64,000 nt of DNA from Bdellovibrio sp. CG22_combo_CG10-13_8_21_14_all_39_27 (GTDB lineage: Bacteria; Bdellovibrionota; Bacteriovoracia; Bacteriovoracales; Bacteriovoracaceae): the NCBI GenBank assembly GCA_002786715.1, contig PCTW01000064.1, positions 58,047 through 122,046 of the forward strand, read 5' to 3'. The translations under genes and the position numbers were made by a program. Positions 27,214-37,004 of this stretch are shown in pieces (the stretch's first letter is position 1; each line of letters starts with the position of its first letter). A model generated the notes under the pieces. The model was not told where the DNA came from, searched no databases, and saw only the letters and a list, made by a program, of their open reading frames with translations.

Positions 27214-28521
27214 TTAGAAATTTATTGTATATTTTCTTTTACGAGTCAGCCAATCAATGTGAGAGTTCCAGGTTTTAAGCTTACTATAAAGACCAAGATT
27301 GGCGCGATCTAAGAGCAGAAAATCTTCTCGAGGGGCTTTGCGACCTTTTAAGCTGACTCCCTTCATAAAGTCCTGAACCATTTCAAAAGGATTGATCTTT
27401 TCAATGCTGTAGATACCTTGTCTCGTGTAGGGGAGATATAGCTTCTTCACCATTTCAAAGTGCTTGTGGAAAAGATCAATTTCATCTGATTCTTCGAAGA
27501 AGCCAAGATCGAGCATTGCTCTTCTATATTCTTCGAGTTGATCTCTCTCAATCGCGCTTAGTAGGTGGTGATACTTCTTAATGAAATCGAGGTCGAACTC
27601 TTTTACGCTCCCGAAATCCATTAAAATAATCTTTCCAGGTCGAAAGAGATAATTTCCATTTTGAGGATCAGTATGGAGAAAGCGAGCATTGTAAATTCCG
27701 AACATATGCGAATCAAAAAGAATTTGTCCTAGCTCATCACGTTCCGTTTGAGAATAACTCAAGCTTTCTCCAAAAGTGTCACCAGTCATATACTCGAGGG
27801 TCAAAATATTCTCTGAACATAGTTCGGGGAATACTTTAGGTACGAGAATTTGAGGAAACTCAGAACTGTAGATTTCACGATAGCGCTCGAGATGCTCTCT
27901 CTCTTTCAAATAGTTACATTCTTCAATGAGAGATCGTCTTAATTCTTCCACATAATGCTCAATATCGGGCTTATTAGGAAACAGCAGATTGATGAGTTGA
28001 TTGATGCGATCGATATTTTTAAAGTCGTTCTTTATGGCATCGACAATTTGCGGGTATTGAACTTTGACAGCAACTTGCTCTCCTGAAAAAGTTTTTGCCA
28101 AGTGTACTTGACCGATACTGGCCGCTGCAATTGGAGTTTCATCGAATTCAGCGTAAAGCTCAAGTGGTCTTTTATTAAAGCTCTTATAGAATACTGAATG
28201 GAGATCTTTGTGACTCATCGGGGGGGACGTTTTTTGCAGCTCGCGAAAAAGGGCCGAAATTTCAGGAGGGAGAACCATGTCCTCAGTAATAGAAATCATT
28301 TGACCTAATTTCATTAGCGCGCCTTTGAGCTCGCCCATTGATTGGACAATCTCTTTAGTAGCTGAAATCTTGCGAGTAAGTTCTTGTGCCCGATCGCTTT
28401 TGTCGATGAGATCTTGAGTTTTATTCTTAACTGCATCTATCGCCAAATGACCAGTCGCCACCACTAAGGATTTTCCTAGTTTTGTTAGGCGACTGAGTTG
28501 TGATGACTTAAATTTTTTCAT
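27214..28521 (-). CDS. ABC1/ADCK/UbiB-type protein kinase-like protein
   Basis: A 435-residue atypical kinase. It has the family KxGQ motif (LMKLGQMIS), the alanine-rich loop (AAASIGQVH) that replaces the glycine loop, the VAVKVQYP lysine, a catalytic-loop region with HTDPQNGNYLF, and MDFGSVKEF as the DFG. Relatives support ubiquinone synthesis or lipid homeostasis as ATPases. There is no C-terminal membrane pair as in E. coli UbiB, so it is not necessarily UbiB. The start overlaps the aldolase stop in TAATG, which implies translational coupling. Confidence 0.88.
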   Translation of the reverse strand: MKKFKSSQLSRLTKLGKSLVVATGHLAIDAVKNKTQDLIDKSDRAQELTRKISATKEIVQSMGELKGALMKLGQMISITEDMVLPPEISALFRELQKTSPPMSHKDLHSVFYKSFNKRPLELYAEFDETPIAAASIGQVHLAKTFSGEQVAVKVQYPQIVDAIKNDFKNIDRINQLINLLFPNKPDIEHYVEELRRSLIEECNYLKEREHLERYREIYSSEFPQILVPKVFPELCSENILTLEYMTGDTFGESLSYSQTERDELGQILFDSHMFGIYNARFLHTDPQNGNYLFRPGKIILMDFGSVKEFDLDFIKKYHHLLSAIERDQLEEYRRAMLDLGFFEESDEIDLFHKHFEMVKKLYLPYTRQGIYSIEKINPFEMVQDFMKGVSLKGRKAPREDFLLLDRANLGLYSKLKTWNSHIDWLTRKRKYTINF

Positions 28522-29549
28522 TAGTTGTGAAGTAGCGATTTTCCTTCACATTTAAGATCCTTAATCGCTTGAACGACTCTCGCCGACATACCTTTTTCGG
28601 CTTTCTTCATCCATTCTCTCGGATCGTAATGTTTCTTAGAACCAACCTCACCGTCAACTTTTAAAACTTTATCGTAGTTAGTGAACATGTGATCAATCAC
28701 AGGACGAGTATAAGTATATTGTGTGTCTGTATCGACGTTCATTTTAATCACACCATAATTGAGTGTTTCATGAATTTCATGGAGCTCAGATCCTGAACCA
28801 CCATGAAATACAAGAAGGTGACGTGCATCTTTGCCAAGCTCTTTCATAACAGCTTCTTGTCCTTTCTTGAGGATATCTGGACGAAGCTTAACGTTTCCGG
28901 GCTTATAAACGCCGTGAACGTTTCCAAAAGTTGCTGCATACATGAATTTACCAATGGGTCCGAGAACACGGGCCATCTCAACCATTTCTTCTGGTGTTGT
29001 ATAAAGTTTATCAGAAGGTGTGCCCTCATTATTTTTTCCGTCTTCTTCGCCGCCGACAACTCCTGATTCAACTTCAAGTATAATCTCACTCTTGGCACAA
29101 CGTTCGAGTAATTCCTTACTCTTTTTAACGTTCTCAGCAAATGGCATTTCTGATCCATCAAACATATGCGAATTGAAAAGATTTGGAAGACCTTTGGCAC
29201 GACGACGTTCAGTTTCGGCAATAAGAGGAAGCATGAAGGAATCAAGATATTCTGGGTGGCAATGATCAGTATGGAGTGCAACAACGATGTCGAGTTTTTC
29301 GGCCATTAGATGAACGTGTTGGGCCAGAGAGATTGCCCCTAAGGCCATGTCGCCAATAGCTTGGCCTGAACAAAACTTACCACCACCTGTTGATACTTGG
29401 ATGATACCGTCAGTTTTCATTTCCTTGAAGGCCATCAAGCAAGCGTTCGCCGTTGATGTTGAAGTGACGTTAATCGCTGGAAAAGCGTATCCACCAGTTG
29501 AGGCGCGGTCGAGCATTTTGCAATACTGTTCATAGGTTGCTACAGGCAT
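28521..29549 (-). CDS. fbaA: Class II fructose-1,6-bisphosphate aldolase
   Basis: A 342-residue zinc aldolase of glycolysis and gluconeogenesis (fructose-1,6-bisphosphate to DHAP plus glyceraldehyde-3-phosphate). Motifs are the zinc and catalytic HTDHCHPE, LEVESGVVGGEEDG, FGNVHGVYKPG, and the phosphate loop VFHGGSGS. NMNVDTDTQ-type residues (KMNVDTDTQY) place it in class IIA. I chose the ATG at 29549 because AGAGGAG lies 5 bases upstream and MPVATYEQ is a natural start; the longer frame begins before this ribosome site. The downstream UbiB-like gene is coupled. Confidence 0.95.
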   Translation of the reverse strand: MPVATYEQYCKMLDRASTGGYAFPAINVTSTSTANACLMAFKEMKTDGIIQVSTGGGKFCSGQAIGDMALGAISLAQHVHLMAEKLDIVVALHTDHCHPEYLDSFMLPLIAETERRRAKGLPNLFNSHMFDGSEMPFAENVKKSKELLERCAKSEIILEVESGVVGGEEDGKNNEGTPSDKLYTTPEEMVEMARVLGPIGKFMYAATFGNVHGVYKPGNVKLRPDILKKGQEAVMKELGKDARHLLVFHGGSGSELHEIHETLNYGVIKMNVDTDTQYTYTRPVIDHMFTNYDKVLKVDGEVGSKKHYDPREWMKKAEKGMSARVVQAIKDLKCEGKSLLHN

Positions 29550-29642
29550 AAATTCTCCTCTGAGATAGGGCAATAATGGGGGAGAATTTATCAAATTTTA
29601 AGTGTGTTTGGCCATGAAATGCTTGTCAGATTTATTGCGTCA

Positions 29643-30950
29643 TTAATGAGGGCGAATCATGAAGTCACGATTAAACAGCTTGTTGTAATGATTTTGAACA
29701 CGACGCACATCAACTTTGTTGAAAAAAGTAGAAAAACTCATCCAAACGGCAATGCCATTTATGTCTTGAAATTGAGGAGGAAGGTAGCGAGGAAAATCGA
29801 CAATTCCTTCTTGGTAAAGATGATACATGAGGGGAATATCTTCAACGTGAGTTTTGCCAACAAAGAGAAAGGGAATGAGATAAGGCTTATTCGCGCGAAT
29901 TGCAGATCGCATGAAATTAAAGTTTTCGACAAAACCGCGACAATACGAGATATCTTTTGTGAAAGCGGCACCACCGTTAAAATGGCAACCTCGAAAGAGT
30001 CGGAAGGAATTGTTGATACATTCCTCTTCGGGATATCCCTCAGTTCTAAAGTATTCGAAAATATCGAGGAGGTTTGCTCCCTCTTCGATTTTGTGAATGG
30101 CTATAATTCGATCATTGATTCGTTGAGCGCGTCTCACACTCGTTCTAAAAGTAAAAATTTCCATTAAAACGGCAAGACCTTCTTGGGTCGCGGCACATCG
30201 AGGCGGACCTACTGAAAGCCATTTTGCAACTGGTTGATGGCGTCCATTGAGAGTCGTTCCTACGTGAACCCATCCTTCATGAACTTCATAGATATCAACT
30301 TGACGAGGAGAAAACATGCGATTGGAATTTATTTTAATTTTATCTCCACCAGCTGCCGCATCTGCAACGATTCCATCGCTCAACACGGCCAACACTTCGT
30401 CGCTGTGAAAATAATCGTTCATCCTTCTGTTGAGTCTTTTTACCACTTCCTTCGCTTCTAAATCTTTTTCACCTCCAGGAATATCCATTGTATTTTTGAT
30501 TCCAGTGAGAATTGAGTAGAGCATTCTTCCTAAGTCAAAAATAGTATTGTGGTCGGAGAGGAATGGGTCTTTTGGCGATCCATAGAGCTCTTTACTTCTT
30601 TCGTAAAAAGTTTGTTGACCACGATGCTTTATCATATCGAGAACGAGGGTATACTCATCTACGATCTCAGTTAAAAGATTTCCAAGATCATTATCTTTTC
30701 CAAAAACTTTTTGAATATTTTGATTGATTGCTTTGAATTCTTTTATTTTTGCAGGAATGGAATAATCAAGTTTCGAATTAGCATAGTGATCTTTTGCTAA
30801 TTTTGGCATTTTTTTATATTTTGATTTTTTGAATTCTTCTATGAGTTGAGGATCATGCTTGATGGCGTCCATGATTCGAATGGGTTTTTGAACCGAAATA
30901 ATTTTCTCTGAAATTTGCTTTATCTGTTCTTTGTATGAGGTCCAAACCAT
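29643..30950 (-). CDS. DUF1704 protein with HExxxH and QEGLA motifs (MATCAP-like metallopeptidase)
   Basis: A 435-residue member of the family named for its QEGLA motif (here ATQEGLAVL). HEGWVHVG provides an HExxxH zinc site about 25 residues before it, and a late RGCHFNGGAAFTKD segment is also conserved. Human relatives (MATCAP) are tubulin C-terminal-tyrosine peptidases, so carboxypeptidase activity is likely from the active site, while the bacterial substrate is unknown. Some annotations describe an effect on flavohemoglobin expression. There is no signal peptide. It is a single gene with 53 bases to the downstream-oriented MFS gene. Confidence 0.85.
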   Translation of the reverse strand: MVWTSYKEQIKQISEKIISVQKPIRIMDAIKHDPQLIEEFKKSKYKKMPKLAKDHYANSKLDYSIPAKIKEFKAINQNIQKVFGKDNDLGNLLTEIVDEYTLVLDMIKHRGQQTFYERSKELYGSPKDPFLSDHNTIFDLGRMLYSILTGIKNTMDIPGGEKDLEAKEVVKRLNRRMNDYFHSDEVLAVLSDGIVADAAAGGDKIKINSNRMFSPRQVDIYEVHEGWVHVGTTLNGRHQPVAKWLSVGPPRCAATQEGLAVLMEIFTFRTSVRRAQRINDRIIAIHKIEEGANLLDIFEYFRTEGYPEEECINNSFRLFRGCHFNGGAAFTKDISYCRGFVENFNFMRSAIRANKPYLIPFLFVGKTHVEDIPLMYHLYQEGIVDFPRYLPPQFQDINGIAVWMSFSTFFNKVDVRRVQNHYNKLFNRDFMIRPH

Positions 30951-31003
30951 GCTTAATTATACGATATTGCAGAATCCCCATCAAAAGGGTCAAACTTGCC
31001 AGC

Positions 31004-32311
31004 TTAGCTTTTCTCTTCGGTAGAAGAGTCTTTTCTAGGCATTATAATGCGACCGATATTGGCCATCGAAGGGCGAAGTGAAAGTACATAAAAGAGGTAG
31101 TTTTTGGCCGAGCGAGCATCGAGATGGGCTGCTTCGAGCTTGGTGACGTTGGCCATAAAGGCCACCGCTACCGCCAAACGAGCGGCAGTGGAGAGGTTAA
31201 AAAGGTCGGTATAAGTCGCACCATGGTTCGCGACGAGGTAGCCAGCGATACTTGCCCCGATAACCGAAAAGAAGGTCATGCCGGCCGAGTTGAGACCCAT
31301 TAGCTGACGGGATTTTCCGTAAGAGTGATTTTGTATCATGAGTAAATTAGTCATCTCCATTCCACCCCAGAAAATTCCTGACATAAATTGAATGGCACAA
31401 AGGTAGACAAAATCATGGGACAAGGTCCAAAGCCATGGAAGGAATGCAATGAAAAAACATGAGATTTGTATGCCCCAAAAAGGGCGAATGCCTTTACTTG
31501 CGCGACTCCAATTTTGCATAAAAAGAGCACGACCGACGAAGGGAATAGAATTTAAGAGAACAAAATCTTCGATCGAAAGATGGAGTACTTTAATCATGAA
31601 AGGAAGAAAAAAGGGTGAGCTAAAATTTACCGTTAAACGAAAAAGGGCATTCCACAAAAAGAATCTTTTCATGGTTTTTAAAATATTAAAACTTACAACT
31701 TGATCTTCTGGTTCACTTTCACTTGGAACAAAGGCCACAGGGATATTTTGAGTACGGCGATTGAGGGATGCCTGAAGAAAGAGGGATGCAAGTCTCGCAA
31801 AAAAACCAATCAGAAAAAGCCATTGAATGGGGAAGTATCCCTTTTTAACGGGGATACTGATGAGAATATAGCAAGTCATCGCTGCCCAAGTAATAATGGT
31901 ATTTCTTCTTGAGATAAAGAATCCATAATTTTCTTGTGTGGATAGCTTAGAGCTCCAATCCATCCATAGAGGAGCAGCCCCTTGACCCCCAATCCAATAG
32001 AGAATAAGTGAAATCAAAAGGGGATAAAAGGGAGTTTCGACAGTTGTGGTTAGAAAGATTCCGACAAGGCCTAGGAGCTGAAGAAATATAAATAAGAGGA
32101 TTCCTTTTTCCAGTTGATGGGATTTTATCAAACGAGGTATGAAAAGTTGTAAGATGGAGGCAAAGAGAAGAGGGACTGTTGCGACCAAACCTATTTGCCA
32201 ATCTGCAAGTCCTTTTCCAGTAAAATAAAAAAGAGCATACGACTCGGTGGTTGCAACCATGAGAGCGAAGAAAAGCCCTTCCCATTGTGTTCGTCTTAAA
32301 GTTTGTTTCAT
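31004..32311 (-). CDS. MFS-type membrane transporter
   Basis: A 435-residue protein with about 11-12 hydrophobic helices and charged loops typical of the major facilitator superfamily; the substrate is unknown. Loop motifs are poorly conserved, so the superfamily is clear but not the subfamily. The ATG at 32311 overlaps the exonuclease stop as ATGA, a coupling signal. The C-terminal tail is hydrophilic and basic (RPSMANIGRIIMPRKDS). Co-expression with a nuclease is unusual and gives no clear hint to its cargo. Confidence 0.82.
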   Translation of the reverse strand: MKQTLRRTQWEGLFFALMVATTESYALFYFTGKGLADWQIGLVATVPLLFASILQLFIPRLIKSHQLEKGILLFIFLQLLGLVGIFLTTTVETPFYPLLISLILYWIGGQGAAPLWMDWSSKLSTQENYGFFISRRNTIITWAAMTCYILISIPVKKGYFPIQWLFLIGFFARLASLFLQASLNRRTQNIPVAFVPSESEPEDQVVSFNILKTMKRFFLWNALFRLTVNFSSPFFLPFMIKVLHLSIEDFVLLNSIPFVGRALFMQNWSRASKGIRPFWGIQISCFFIAFLPWLWTLSHDFVYLCAIQFMSGIFWGGMEMTNLLMIQNHSYGKSRQLMGLNSAGMTFFSVIGASIAGYLVANHGATYTDLFNLSTAARLAVAVAFMANVTKLEAAHLDARSAKNYLFYVLSLRPSMANIGRIIMPRKDSSTEEKS

Positions 32312-33627
32312 GGACAATTCTCTTTTAGACGAATGAACTCAATTTCTTTTTGGTGGCGGTTTTTCTCTTGGAGAAGGAGATGAATCAATTGGTGTCTAAT
32401 TTGAGGAGTTTCATAAATTTTTCGATAATCTTCAGGCAGTTGCCTGAGCTGCGGAAAATCTTTTTGCTTAATATAGCGTTTACCACAAAGTTTACCTTGA
32501 TAAAAAAGGTAGGAAGGAGAATTATTTCCAAATCTTACGGCAAAATGGTTTTCAGGATAGTCAGCTACTTTTTTGGTAACCGATTGAATAAATTCTCGGT
32601 GCGCTTGTTGTTGCTCCTTCTTCCACTCTGTATCTTCTGGATCGCGATAATAGAGTTTAGGGCGATCAAGATTTTCTAAAAGAGCGTGGAGTTTCTCTTG
32701 AGCATCTTTACGATTTTTAGTCTGAAAAAGAATAGTCCCTTTCGCTTGGTTCCATTTGTTAAGGCGAAATCCCCAACCTAGTCTTTCCACCACCCAAAGT
32801 TTTGCTTCTTCTTTGACATTATGAAGAGGTTTAAGTTTTTTCAATCGAAAACGGAAACGAAGAAGAGCATCAATAGGATCAGTACAATCATGGATGACAA
32901 TCTTGTCGAAGCTATGACCTTCTTGGCGATGAAGTTGAACTAATAACTTGGGCCCTTCGTCATGAAGATTTCGAACCCAATCCATTGCCATCAATTGGCC
33001 ATTTTTAAAGCAATCAATAACCGCAGGTTGTCTTTTCCATTGTGAAAAGAGTTTTGGATTAAGCTTCGGATGACAGCGCATGGCCGTGACTTGAGGGTGC
33101 TCCTCTCGTTTTCTGATATGGGGCTCGTACAGTTTGCAAAAAAGTTCAGCTGTGGCCATGGCATCGTCAAGTGCTCGGTGATGATTATCGAGCTTGATAT
33201 TAAACCAATGGCAAAGATTTTTGAGTTCATAAGAGGGGAGTTCTGGGAGTGATGTCTTGGCCAAATCAAAAGTACAGGTTGATTTTCGACGAAAGTCTAA
33301 TCCAAGAACATCAAACTCTGATTGCAGCGCTTTAAAATCTTCTTTGATATTATGTCCGACAAGTGTTTGCTCGCGAGTAAGAAGTTCAATCATCTCAGCG
33401 ACTAGATCAAAGCGGGGCGCACTATCGAGTTCCAATTGAGTTATACCGGTTAACTTGAGCACATCTTTTGGACATGGGCGTCCTGGATTAATGAGTGTTT
33501 GGTACTGATCAATGAGTTCGAGATGACCAGATTGATCATTCATTAAAACAATTCCAATTTCTATAATTCTACGATCTGAAATTGAAAATTGAACATACTC
33601 ACAGTCGATAATTGCGAAATTGGCCAT
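32308..33627 (-). CDS. DEDDh exonuclease-domain protein with a long C-terminal extension
   Basis: A 439-residue protein. The first 180 residues are a DnaQ/epsilon-like 3'-5' exonuclease: IIDCEY (D8, E10), a GHNIKEDF ExoII motif with Asp, and HRALDDA (ExoIII, His and Asp). The remaining 260 residues are basic and aromatic and show no domain I know; they might bind DNA or RNA. I chose the ATG at 33627 because AAGGAG precedes it and the exonuclease strand begins there. It is divergent from the 2-oxoacid dehydrogenase gene and coupled to the MFS gene by ATGA. Confidence 0.85.
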   Translation of the reverse strand: MANFAIIDCEYVQFSISDRRIIEIGIVLMNDQSGHLELIDQYQTLINPGRPCPKDVLKLTGITQLELDSAPRFDLVAEMIELLTREQTLVGHNIKEDFKALQSEFDVLGLDFRRKSTCTFDLAKTSLPELPSYELKNLCHWFNIKLDNHHRALDDAMATAELFCKLYEPHIRKREEHPQVTAMRCHPKLNPKLFSQWKRQPAVIDCFKNGQLMAMDWVRNLHDEGPKLLVQLHRQEGHSFDKIVIHDCTDPIDALLRFRFRLKKLKPLHNVKEEAKLWVVERLGWGFRLNKWNQAKGTILFQTKNRKDAQEKLHALLENLDRPKLYYRDPEDTEWKKEQQQAHREFIQSVTKKVADYPENHFAVRFGNNSPSYLFYQGKLCGKRYIKQKDFPQLRQLPEDYRKIYETPQIRHQLIHLLLQEKNRHQKEIEFIRLKENCP

Positions 33628-33819
33628 GGACTCCTTCCATCTATTTATCAATTCTGACACTGAGAATCTGGGTTGCAAATGACAATAATGTAGATTCGCC
33701 ATGCGTTATCAATGTTTTTTCAACTGCTTGTCGAAGGTAGGCTAATGAAAGTCATGGCCACAAAGGGTGAAAATCGTTATAAATTCAGTCGCTTTAGACA
33801 TTTTTGGAAGGGGATCATA

Positions 33820-35865
33820 ATGCTTATGAAAGTAGCGAAGAAATTTACTATCAAAAATACGGACAAAGAAACTCTCAAGCAATGGTACACATTGATGACC
33901 ATTGGACGCTTGATCGATGAACGTGCTCCTAATTATTTGAAGCAAGCGATTGGTTGGAGTTATCACGCTCCTTATGCCGGTCACGATGGAATTCAATTGG
34001 CGATCGGCCAAGTTTTCACTATTGGCGAAGATCATCTTTTTCCCTATTACCGTGATATGTTGACGGCGATTTCAGCAGGTCTTTCAGCTGAAGAAATTAT
34101 TTTAAATGGAACTTCGAAAGCAACCGATATCGCCTCTGGTGGGCGACATATGAGTAACCATTTTGCAAAACCAGAATGGAATATTCATAACGTTTCTTCT
34201 TGTACTGGAAATCATACTCTTCATGCCGTTGGTGTTGGTCGTGCGATGAAGCGCTACAATCACAAAGGCGTTTCGATTTCTTCTCAAGGAGAGTCTTCAG
34301 TTTCTGAAGGTTATTGCTACGAAGCTATCAACGGAGCCAGCCGCGAAAAGCTTCCAGTTATTTTTGTATTTCAAGACAACGGCTATGGGATTTCAGTTCC
34401 TAAATGGGAACAAACCGCCAATGAACATATCTCTGATAACTTCAGAGGATTTGGTAATTTAAGAATCATTCAATGTGACGGGACAGATGTTTTCGACTCA
34501 ATGAATGCTATGTATGAAGCTAAAAAACACGCCATCGAAAAAGAAGAGCCAGTGATTGTCGATGCTCAATGTGTGCGTATACATTCTCACTCTAATTCGG
34601 ACAAACACGAACTCTATCGAGATGAAAAAGAATTGGCCGATGCTCTTGCTCGTGACCCGTACCCAAAATTTAAAAAAGAATTGCTTGAGAATAAAGTCTT
34701 TACCAAGAAAGAACTTGAAGCGATTGATGAGGAATGTAAAAAACACGTTCTTGAAGCCCACGCTGCTTGTATGAAAGCACCTCTTCCAGATCCAAATTCA
34801 ATTTTTGATCACGTTATCGGTGCCGCATACGAATCAACAAAATATCCAACAGGTGAGCATCAGCAAGAAGGTGAATCGACTCGTTTTATCGATGCACTTA
34901 ATGCCACGATGAAAGCTGAATTTCATCACAATCCTGATACTTTCCTTTGGGGACAAGACGTTGCCAACAAAGAGAAGGGCGGTATCTTTAACGTCTCTAA
35001 AGGGATGCAGCAGGAATTTGGTCGTGAACGCGTTTTCAACGCTCCAATCGCGGAAGATTTTATCGTGGGAACGGCCAATGGTTTCTCCCGCTTTAATAAG
35101 AATATTCGCGTTGTTGTTGAAGGGGCTGAATTCGCTGATTATTTTTGGCCAGCCATGGAACAATTGGTAGAAACATCTCATGACTATTGGAGAAGCAATG
35201 GTGCTTTCTCTCCTAATATCACAATACGTTTAGCCTCTGGTGGATATATTGGTGGAGGACTTTATCACTCTCAAAATATTGAAGCTTCATTAGCACCTTT
35301 TCCAGGCATTCGCATTGTTGTTCCAGCGTTTGCTGACGATGCAGCTGGATTACTTAGAACTTGTATGCGTTCAGAGGGCGTAAGCCTTTATCTAGAGCCG
35401 AAAGCTCTTTATACTGATAAGAGAGCAGCTACTGTTGTTCCTGAAGATTTTGAAGTTCCTTTCGGGAAAGCACGCCTTCGCCGTGTTGGAGAGCACATGT
35501 CGATGATCACTTACGGAAATGCGGTTCATTTCTGTTTAGAAGCAGCTGAGAAATTGGCCGAAGAAGGTATTTCTTGTGATGTTCTCGATCTACGCTCAAT
35601 CAAGCCACTTGATGTTGATGCCATCGTAGAGACAGTGGCAAAAACAAATCGTGCCCTTGTTGTTCACGAAGATAAGGTCTTTGCTGGATTTGGTGGTGAG
35701 ATCGTTGCAACAATTAATCAAAAGGCCTTTGAACATCTCGATGCTCCTGTTATGAGAGTTGGATCTGAAAACGTTCCAGTGGGATTCAATCGCATTCTTG
35801 AAAAAGCAACACTTCCTAATGCCGATAAGGTTATCGCAGCCGCTCGTCAATTGATGCAATATTGA
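33820..35865 (+). CDS. Branched-chain 2-oxoacid dehydrogenase E1, fused alpha and beta subunits
   Basis: A 681-residue thiamine-diphosphate enzyme that decarboxylates 2-oxo acids such as 2-oxoisovalerate and passes the acyl group to the E2 lipoyl arm. Residues about 1-345 are the alpha part (TPP region from SSQGESSVSEG to VFQDNGYG, in place of the usual GDG...NN). Residues about 355-681 are the beta part (FIDALN, GQDVA, GGYIGGG, DLRSIKPLD). The ATG at 33820 has AAGGGG upstream; earlier in-frame starts lack a site. E2 and E3 genes are not in the window. rlmC overlaps by 4 bases. Confidence 0.92.
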   Translation: MLMKVAKKFTIKNTDKETLKQWYTLMTIGRLIDERAPNYLKQAIGWSYHAPYAGHDGIQLAIGQVFTIGEDHLFPYYRDMLTAISAGLSAEEIILNGTSKATDIASGGRHMSNHFAKPEWNIHNVSSCTGNHTLHAVGVGRAMKRYNHKGVSISSQGESSVSEGYCYEAINGASREKLPVIFVFQDNGYGISVPKWEQTANEHISDNFRGFGNLRIIQCDGTDVFDSMNAMYEAKKHAIEKEEPVIVDAQCVRIHSHSNSDKHELYRDEKELADALARDPYPKFKKELLENKVFTKKELEAIDEECKKHVLEAHAACMKAPLPDPNSIFDHVIGAAYESTKYPTGEHQQEGESTRFIDALNATMKAEFHHNPDTFLWGQDVANKEKGGIFNVSKGMQQEFGRERVFNAPIAEDFIVGTANGFSRFNKNIRVVVEGAEFADYFWPAMEQLVETSHDYWRSNGAFSPNITIRLASGGYIGGGLYHSQNIEASLAPFPGIRIVVPAFADDAAGLLRTCMRSEGVSLYLEPKALYTDKRAATVVPEDFEVPFGKARLRRVGEHMSMITYGNAVHFCLEAAEKLAEEGISCDVLDLRSIKPLDVDAIVETVAKTNRALVVHEDKVFAGFGGEIVATINQKAFEHLDAPVMRVGSENVPVGFNRILEKATLPNADKVIAAARQLMQY

Positions 35866-37004
35866 TTGTTCAAAAAGTGAAGAGCTGTAATTACTTTTTA
35901 GCGCGAGAGTGTCGCTCTTGTCCTCATCTTGAACTCTCTCCTGAAAAGGAGAGAGAATTTAAATCAATTGCCGATGAAAAACTCTGGGGAGAAAAGGCCA
36001 AATGGCATTGGCTTGAAGCCCCTTTTTATCATCGCACCAAAGCTAAGTTTGCCGTGGGTGGGTCTTACGATGAACCGCTCCTTGGATATCCGGACATTCA
36101 TATCGGTGAAGTCATCGATATCAATGAATGTCCTCTGCATAAACCGATTATTCAGCGAATTGCTCACGAAATGCTGTCGCTGATCAAGCATCGTCAATTA
36201 ACGCCTTACGATCTTCGTAATTCTCGAGGTGAATTTAAGTATTTTCACATCATCACTAATCAAGAAGAAACAGAAGTCATCCTCCGCTTTGTGATGAGAT
36301 CACTTGAGGCGCGCGAGCGTATACAAAAAGCTGTGAATGATCTTCAGGCCCTTTTTCCTCAAATCGTTGTCGCAACAATTAATCTTCAACCCCAACATAA
36401 GGCCGTGCTTGAAGGTGAGAAGGAGATTTTTTTAACTGAGCGCAAGAGTATTTGTGAGAATTATAATGGAATGAACTTTCATATTGGACCTCGATCTTTT
36501 TTCCAGGTCACTCCTGAAATGGCCAATCCTCTTTATCTTACTGTTGAAAAGTTTATTAAAGAGAATAACATTAAATCATTTTTTGATCTTTATTGTGGGA
36601 TTGGAGGATTTGCCTTACACGCTGCTCGTGCCGGTGCGATGGTGTTAGGAGGAGAGATAAATCCTGAAGCTATTTCCTATGCCCAATTAAATGCTCAAGA
36701 GCTAGGTTTAAAAGAGCAAGCTACATTTATGGTGATGGACGCTGATAAGAATATTGAAGAGAAGTCTTTTGAAGCTATTTTAGTAAATCCTCCTCGCAGG
36801 GGGCTCTCTGATTCGACAATTGCTTATATTTTAAAACAAAAACCTGAATTCTTTCTCTATTCAAGCTGTTCTCCTGAGAAGCAATTACAGGACTGGAAAA
36901 AAATGGAAGGTTATTATCAATTAGTCTCAAGAGAAGCCTATGATATGTTTCCCCATACCCATCATTATGAGTCTTTGTTAATTGCCAAAAGAATTGAGAA
37001 ATAA
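35862..37004 (+). CDS. rlmC: 23S rRNA (uracil-C5)-methyltransferase, RlmC/RumB-like
   Basis: A 380-residue SAM-dependent RNA m5U methylase. The N terminus has an iron-sulfur cysteine set (SCNYFLARECRSCPHL). The SAM domain shows FFDLYCGIGGFALHAA, GGEINPEA, ILVNPPRRGL and the nucleophile Cys in LYSSCSPE. The absence of a TRAM domain and the short N terminus fit RlmC (U747) better than RlmD, though sequence alone does not settle the base. It starts at TTG 35862, overlapping the upstream stop as TTGA; GTG at 35877 is an alternative. Its last 27 bases overlap the convergent secreted-protein gene. Confidence 0.88.
   Translation: MIVQKVKSCNYFLARECRSCPHLELSPEKEREFKSIADEKLWGEKAKWHWLEAPFYHRTKAKFAVGGSYDEPLLGYPDIHIGEVIDINECPLHKPIIQRIAHEMLSLIKHRQLTPYDLRNSRGEFKYFHIITNQEETEVILRFVMRSLEARERIQKAVNDLQALFPQIVVATINLQPQHKAVLEGEKEIFLTERKSICENYNGMNFHIGPRSFFQVTPEMANPLYLTVEKFIKENNIKSFFDLYCGIGGFALHAARAGAMVLGGEINPEAISYAQLNAQELGLKEQATFMVMDADKNIEEKSFEAILVNPPRRGLSDSTIAYILKQKPEFFLYSSCSPEKQLQDWKKMEGYYQLVSREAYDMFPHTHHYESLLIAKRIEK

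Noticed and set aside
35862-37004. RlmD (U1939 methylase) instead of RlmC
   Set aside because: No N-terminal TRAM domain is present and the length fits RlmC better, though the target base is not proven.
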